This document shows positions 4,203-6,304 of a DNA stretch of 6,304 nt, piece by piece. The stretch is from positions 1 through 6,304 of the forward strand of contig JAFSUE010000214.1 in assembly GCA_017445435.1 (NCBI GenBank). Reading direction: 5' to 3'. The stretch comes from Selenomonadaceae bacterium (GTDB lineage: Bacteria; Bacillota; Negativicutes; Selenomonadales; Selenomonadaceae). The stretch's first letter is position 1. Every line of letters starts with the position of its first letter. Below the pieces are notes generated by a model. The model saw nothing but the letters and a program-made list of their open reading frames with translations. It made no database searches and had not been told where the DNA came from. Both the position numbers and the translations under genes were made by a program.

Positions 4203-6200
4203 CTATTTCGCGAAAATCTTCAATAAGCTTTTAATCTTTGTCAGCTTTTCCGTAATCGGTTCGCACCGAAACGCTTTTTCAGAAACAATAAGCGCATTAG
4301 GAAATTCTTTCCAGTCGATAGCACCTATTCCTTTAATTTCGTTATTAAAAAGCCGCATCGTATCGCCGCTTTCAAATTTTCGGAACAAATTTTGGAGAAT
4401 TGCGGCTATATCCTGATTCAGCACGTTGCCGTAAATTTGCGCCGCCTCATGGTTTCCTAAAAACGCCGCCAAAACATCTAAAGTTCCAGAACCAAGATTT
4501 TTAATCAGCGGCTTTACGTCCCAGTAAAGAAGATAAACTTTGCTACCACCCTCAACCAATTTTTTGGCGCATTTGTAAAGACCCAACGTGTAGCATTGCT
4601 CCCATAACTTTTCTTTTGCCTCCAATTTAGTCGTCATCGCCATTTGCTCTTTGAGGTAATTTCTTATGATTTTTGCTTCATCGGGATAATTGGCATCAAG
4701 ATAATTGAGAATGGAGGACATCTCTTTTAACATGAAGTCTTTGTATTTTTCATCACCGACAGAGGCTTTGTAAATTTGTCTTTCATTGGCGGCAATGCCG
4801 ATAATAAATTCGACATTAGAAACAGAGCCATTTAAATAAGCGTCGTAAAAGTCAATAGGAATAAATTTTCCGTCGCGGGCAGGTGCGGACAAATCCGCCG
4901 CAAGTTTTTTAGTCGCTTCTTTAAGCTTTTCAGTTGGAAGTTTTAAAAGTTCCGCCATTGTCGTCGTCGAAGTTTCTTTCAAAAGTTTTTTCGCCAGTTC
5001 TCTGGAAACTTCAGGTGTTTCGTAAGCTGCTAGTGGACTTCCGTTAAATATGAACGCTTTTTGAAACAATCCTTTCGCCTGTTCGCACGTAGCAAGTAGA
5101 GCTATGGACAGAGCGCCAGACTCAAAGCCCATTACGGTGATTTGATTGGGATTGCCGCCAAAAACTGAAATATTTTCTTTAATCCATTTTAAAGCGGCAA
5201 TTTGGTCGAGTAAGCCGAGATTTAGCGCATCAGGATAATTATCACCGCCAGGAACTTCCGAAAAATCAATGAACCCTAAAATTCCGAGACGGTAATTGAA
5301 TGTGACGCACACAGCGTTTGGATAAATTTTATTAAATTGACGACCATATAAGATTGGATCGGAGGAACCGCCGTATGAAAAATCGCCGTGATGAAATAAA
5401 ACTAATACGGGCTTTTCTTTATCCGTCTTTTTACTTCCAACGCAAATATTCAAATATAAGCAGTCTTCACTTTGCCGAAAATGTTTTAATGGCGAACCGT
5501 CGTAATCGACTTGAATTGCGGACGCGCCGAAAGATTTTGCTTCGAACACTTCATCAGATTCTGGTAGCGGCTCAGGGGCTTTCCAGCGAAGTTCACCGAC
5601 GGGCGGCTTGGCATATGGAATGCCGCAGAAGAATATAGAATCCTTGAATTTATCGCCGACGAAGACGCCGTTTTTTGTCTTTACTGCAAGGTTGGTATCA
5701 AATGCGCCGTGAATTTTCTGATTTTGCCGATTCATTTCATCGAGTAAGTCTTTGTTTTTCAGCAGTTCATCAAATACAAAACCGCCGCTCCCGTCGCCGT
5801 AGCGTTCGCGAATTTTTCGAACGCGGTACCAACGCAGAGCCATGCTGAACGCAAAGCCCAAAATTGCTGGAACTACCAAATATGCGTAACCTTCTATTGC
5901 ATAATCATCAATGGCATCGGCGGATATTTCCTTCCATGACACAAAGGAATATTGAATCGTCACACCCATGAGGAGGTACGCTAAAAAAATCATAATCCTA
6001 TTAGTTGTACTACTTTGAACGAATTTGCTGAAAACAACAGCATTCGCCAGTTTGTCAAGCGTCATGCCGACGATAAGACAGATTACGCCGCATTGCCATT
6101 CTTCATAGCCAAGAATTTTCGGAATTTCAAATCCCAATCCATAGCCGATTCCAGAAATGCCCGCAACAATAAAATCGTCAACTGTAAGTAATTTTTTCAT
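4203..6200 (-). CDS. Type-B carboxylesterase-like protein with four N-terminal membrane segments; catalytic motifs altered
   Basis: A 665-residue protein. Residues 1-125 hold four hydrophobic segments (about 11-30, 36-57, 69-88, 105-123), followed by the strongly basic RWYRVRKIRER, so both ends should be cytoplasmic. A linker (135-165) leads to a full-length carboxylesterase type-B domain (about 168-650). Its fold markers are clear: GIPYAKPPVGELRW (193-206), EDCLYLN (245-251), NYRLGILGF (302-310) and LLDQIAALKWIKENISVFGGNP (330-351). The catalytic sites are unusual. The oxyanion motif is HHGDF (270-274) instead of HGGGF. The nucleophile elbow is G-F-E-S-G (358-362), placing Glu360 where Ser is expected and Ser361 one residue late. 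The acid Glu473 (AANER) is kept; His584 (GNHEA) is present but two residues from its ungapped position. It may be inactive or altered; substrate unknown. ATG at 6198-6200 follows AAGGTGA at short spacing. It is monocistronic, with its own terminator. Confidence 0.9.
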   Translation of the reverse strand: MKKLLTVDDFIVAGISGIGYGLGFEIPKILGYEEWQCGVICLIVGMTLDKLANAVVFSKFVQSSTTNRIMIFLAYLLMGVTIQYSFVSWKEISADAIDDYAIEGYAYLVVPAILGFAFSMALRWYRVRKIRERYGDGSGGFVFDELLKNKDLLDEMNRQNQKIHGAFDTNLAVKTKNGVFVGDKFKDSIFFCGIPYAKPPVGELRWKAPEPLPESDEVFEAKSFGASAIQVDYDGSPLKHFRQSEDCLYLNICVGSKKTDKEKPVLVLFHHGDFSYGGSSDPILYGRQFNKIYPNAVCVTFNYRLGILGFIDFSEVPGGDNYPDALNLGLLDQIAALKWIKENISVFGGNPNQITVMGFESGALSIALLATCEQAKGLFQKAFIFNGSPLAAYETPEVSRELAKKLLKETSTTTMAELLKLPTEKLKEATKKLAADLSAPARDGKFIPIDFYDAYLNGSVSNVEFIIGIAANERQIYKASVGDEKYKDFMLKEMSSILNYLDANYPDEAKIIRNYLKEQMAMTTKLEAKEKLWEQCYTLGLYKCAKKLVEGGSKVYLLYWDVKPLIKNLGSGTLDVLAAFLGNHEAAQIYGNVLNQDIAAILQNLFRKFESGDTMRLFNNEIKGIGAIDWKEFPNALIVSEKAFRCEPITEKLTKIKSLLKIFAK

Positions 6201-6254
6201 TCTTCACCTTTTTATTAGCGGCTTGACAAGTAGGCTGTAATGCGCTTTGCAACG

Positions 6255-6281
6255 TTGTCTTTGATATTGTTGTAGTATAAT
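6255..6281 (+). promoter_or_regulatory. Candidate plus-strand promoter for a gene beyond the right edge
   Basis: A perfect TATAAT at 6276-6281 is preceded after 15 bp by TTGTCT (6255-6260). The spacing is short. It would read out of the window, divergently from the esterase-like gene, but no downstream gene can be seen. A consensus TTGACA also occurs at 6223-6228 without a -10 at proper distance. Confidence 0.3.
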
Positions 6282-6302
6282 GAATAGTCGGTTTCATGTC
6301 TG
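6274..6302 (-). promoter_or_regulatory. Candidate promoter of the esterase-like gene
   Basis: On the minus strand TATACT (6274-6279, 5 of 6 to consensus) lies 17 bp after CAGACA (6297-6302, 4 of 6). Initiation near 6267 would give a leader of about 65 nt. Its -10 overlaps the plus-strand TATAAT candidate, so the two could compete. Weak pattern match. Confidence 0.33.
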
Positions 6303-6304
6303 CC

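Noticed and set aside
4189..4416. A 75-codon plus-strand open frame
   Set aside because: Antisense to the C-terminal end of the esterase-like gene; no ribosome site or hydrophobic or family pattern.
5354..5638. A 94-codon plus-strand open frame
   Set aside because: Antisense to the conserved middle of the esterase domain, rich in Arg and without recognisable motifs.

Overview
The window carries an accessory secreted-protein gene, the core rod-shape operon mreB-mreC-mreD, and a membrane-anchored esterase-like gene. The sequence is moderately AT-rich. The Firmicutes-style MreB, the MreC with a long Gln-rich tail, and the RTX-type (usually type I-secreted, hence double-membraned) protein together suggest a diderm Firmicute, possibly a Selenomonas-like Negativicute. 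This placement is an inference from gene content; no rRNA or other marker is present.

Layout. Positions 1-833 (+) hold the 3' part of a Gly/Asn/Thr-rich protein with RTX (hemolysin-type) calcium-binding repeats. It converges on the mre operon, and a strong hairpin terminator at 865-917 lies between them. Positions 942-3595 (-) hold mreB, mreC and mreD, transcribed in that order towards the left. mreC and mreD overlap by an ATGA. mreB and mreC are separated by an 81-bp spacer filled largely by two different heptanucleotide tandem arrays. Positions 3596-4202 are gene-free: first the mreB leader and two candidate promoters, then a roughly 210-bp hairpin-rich block with terminal inverted repeats that looks like a small non-autonomous mobile element, then a clear minus-strand terminator for the next gene. 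Positions 4203-6200 (-) encode a 665-residue protein with four predicted membrane segments followed by a complete-length type-B carboxylesterase fold. Positions 6201-6304 hold its leader and promoter-like sequences on both strands.

Function. MreB filaments, MreC and MreD form the elongasome scaffold that positions peptidoglycan synthesis. The usual following genes (the PBP2 gene mrdA, minCD) are absent here, because the operon ends after mreD at the convergent gene. The esterase-like protein is the least ordinary gene: its fold-defining motifs are well kept, but the nucleophile elbow reads G-F-E-S-G instead of G-E-S-A-G and the oxyanion motif reads HHGDF instead of HGGGF. By charge pattern the domain should face the cytoplasm. 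No CRISPR array, tRNA, rRNA or complete insertion sequence was seen.
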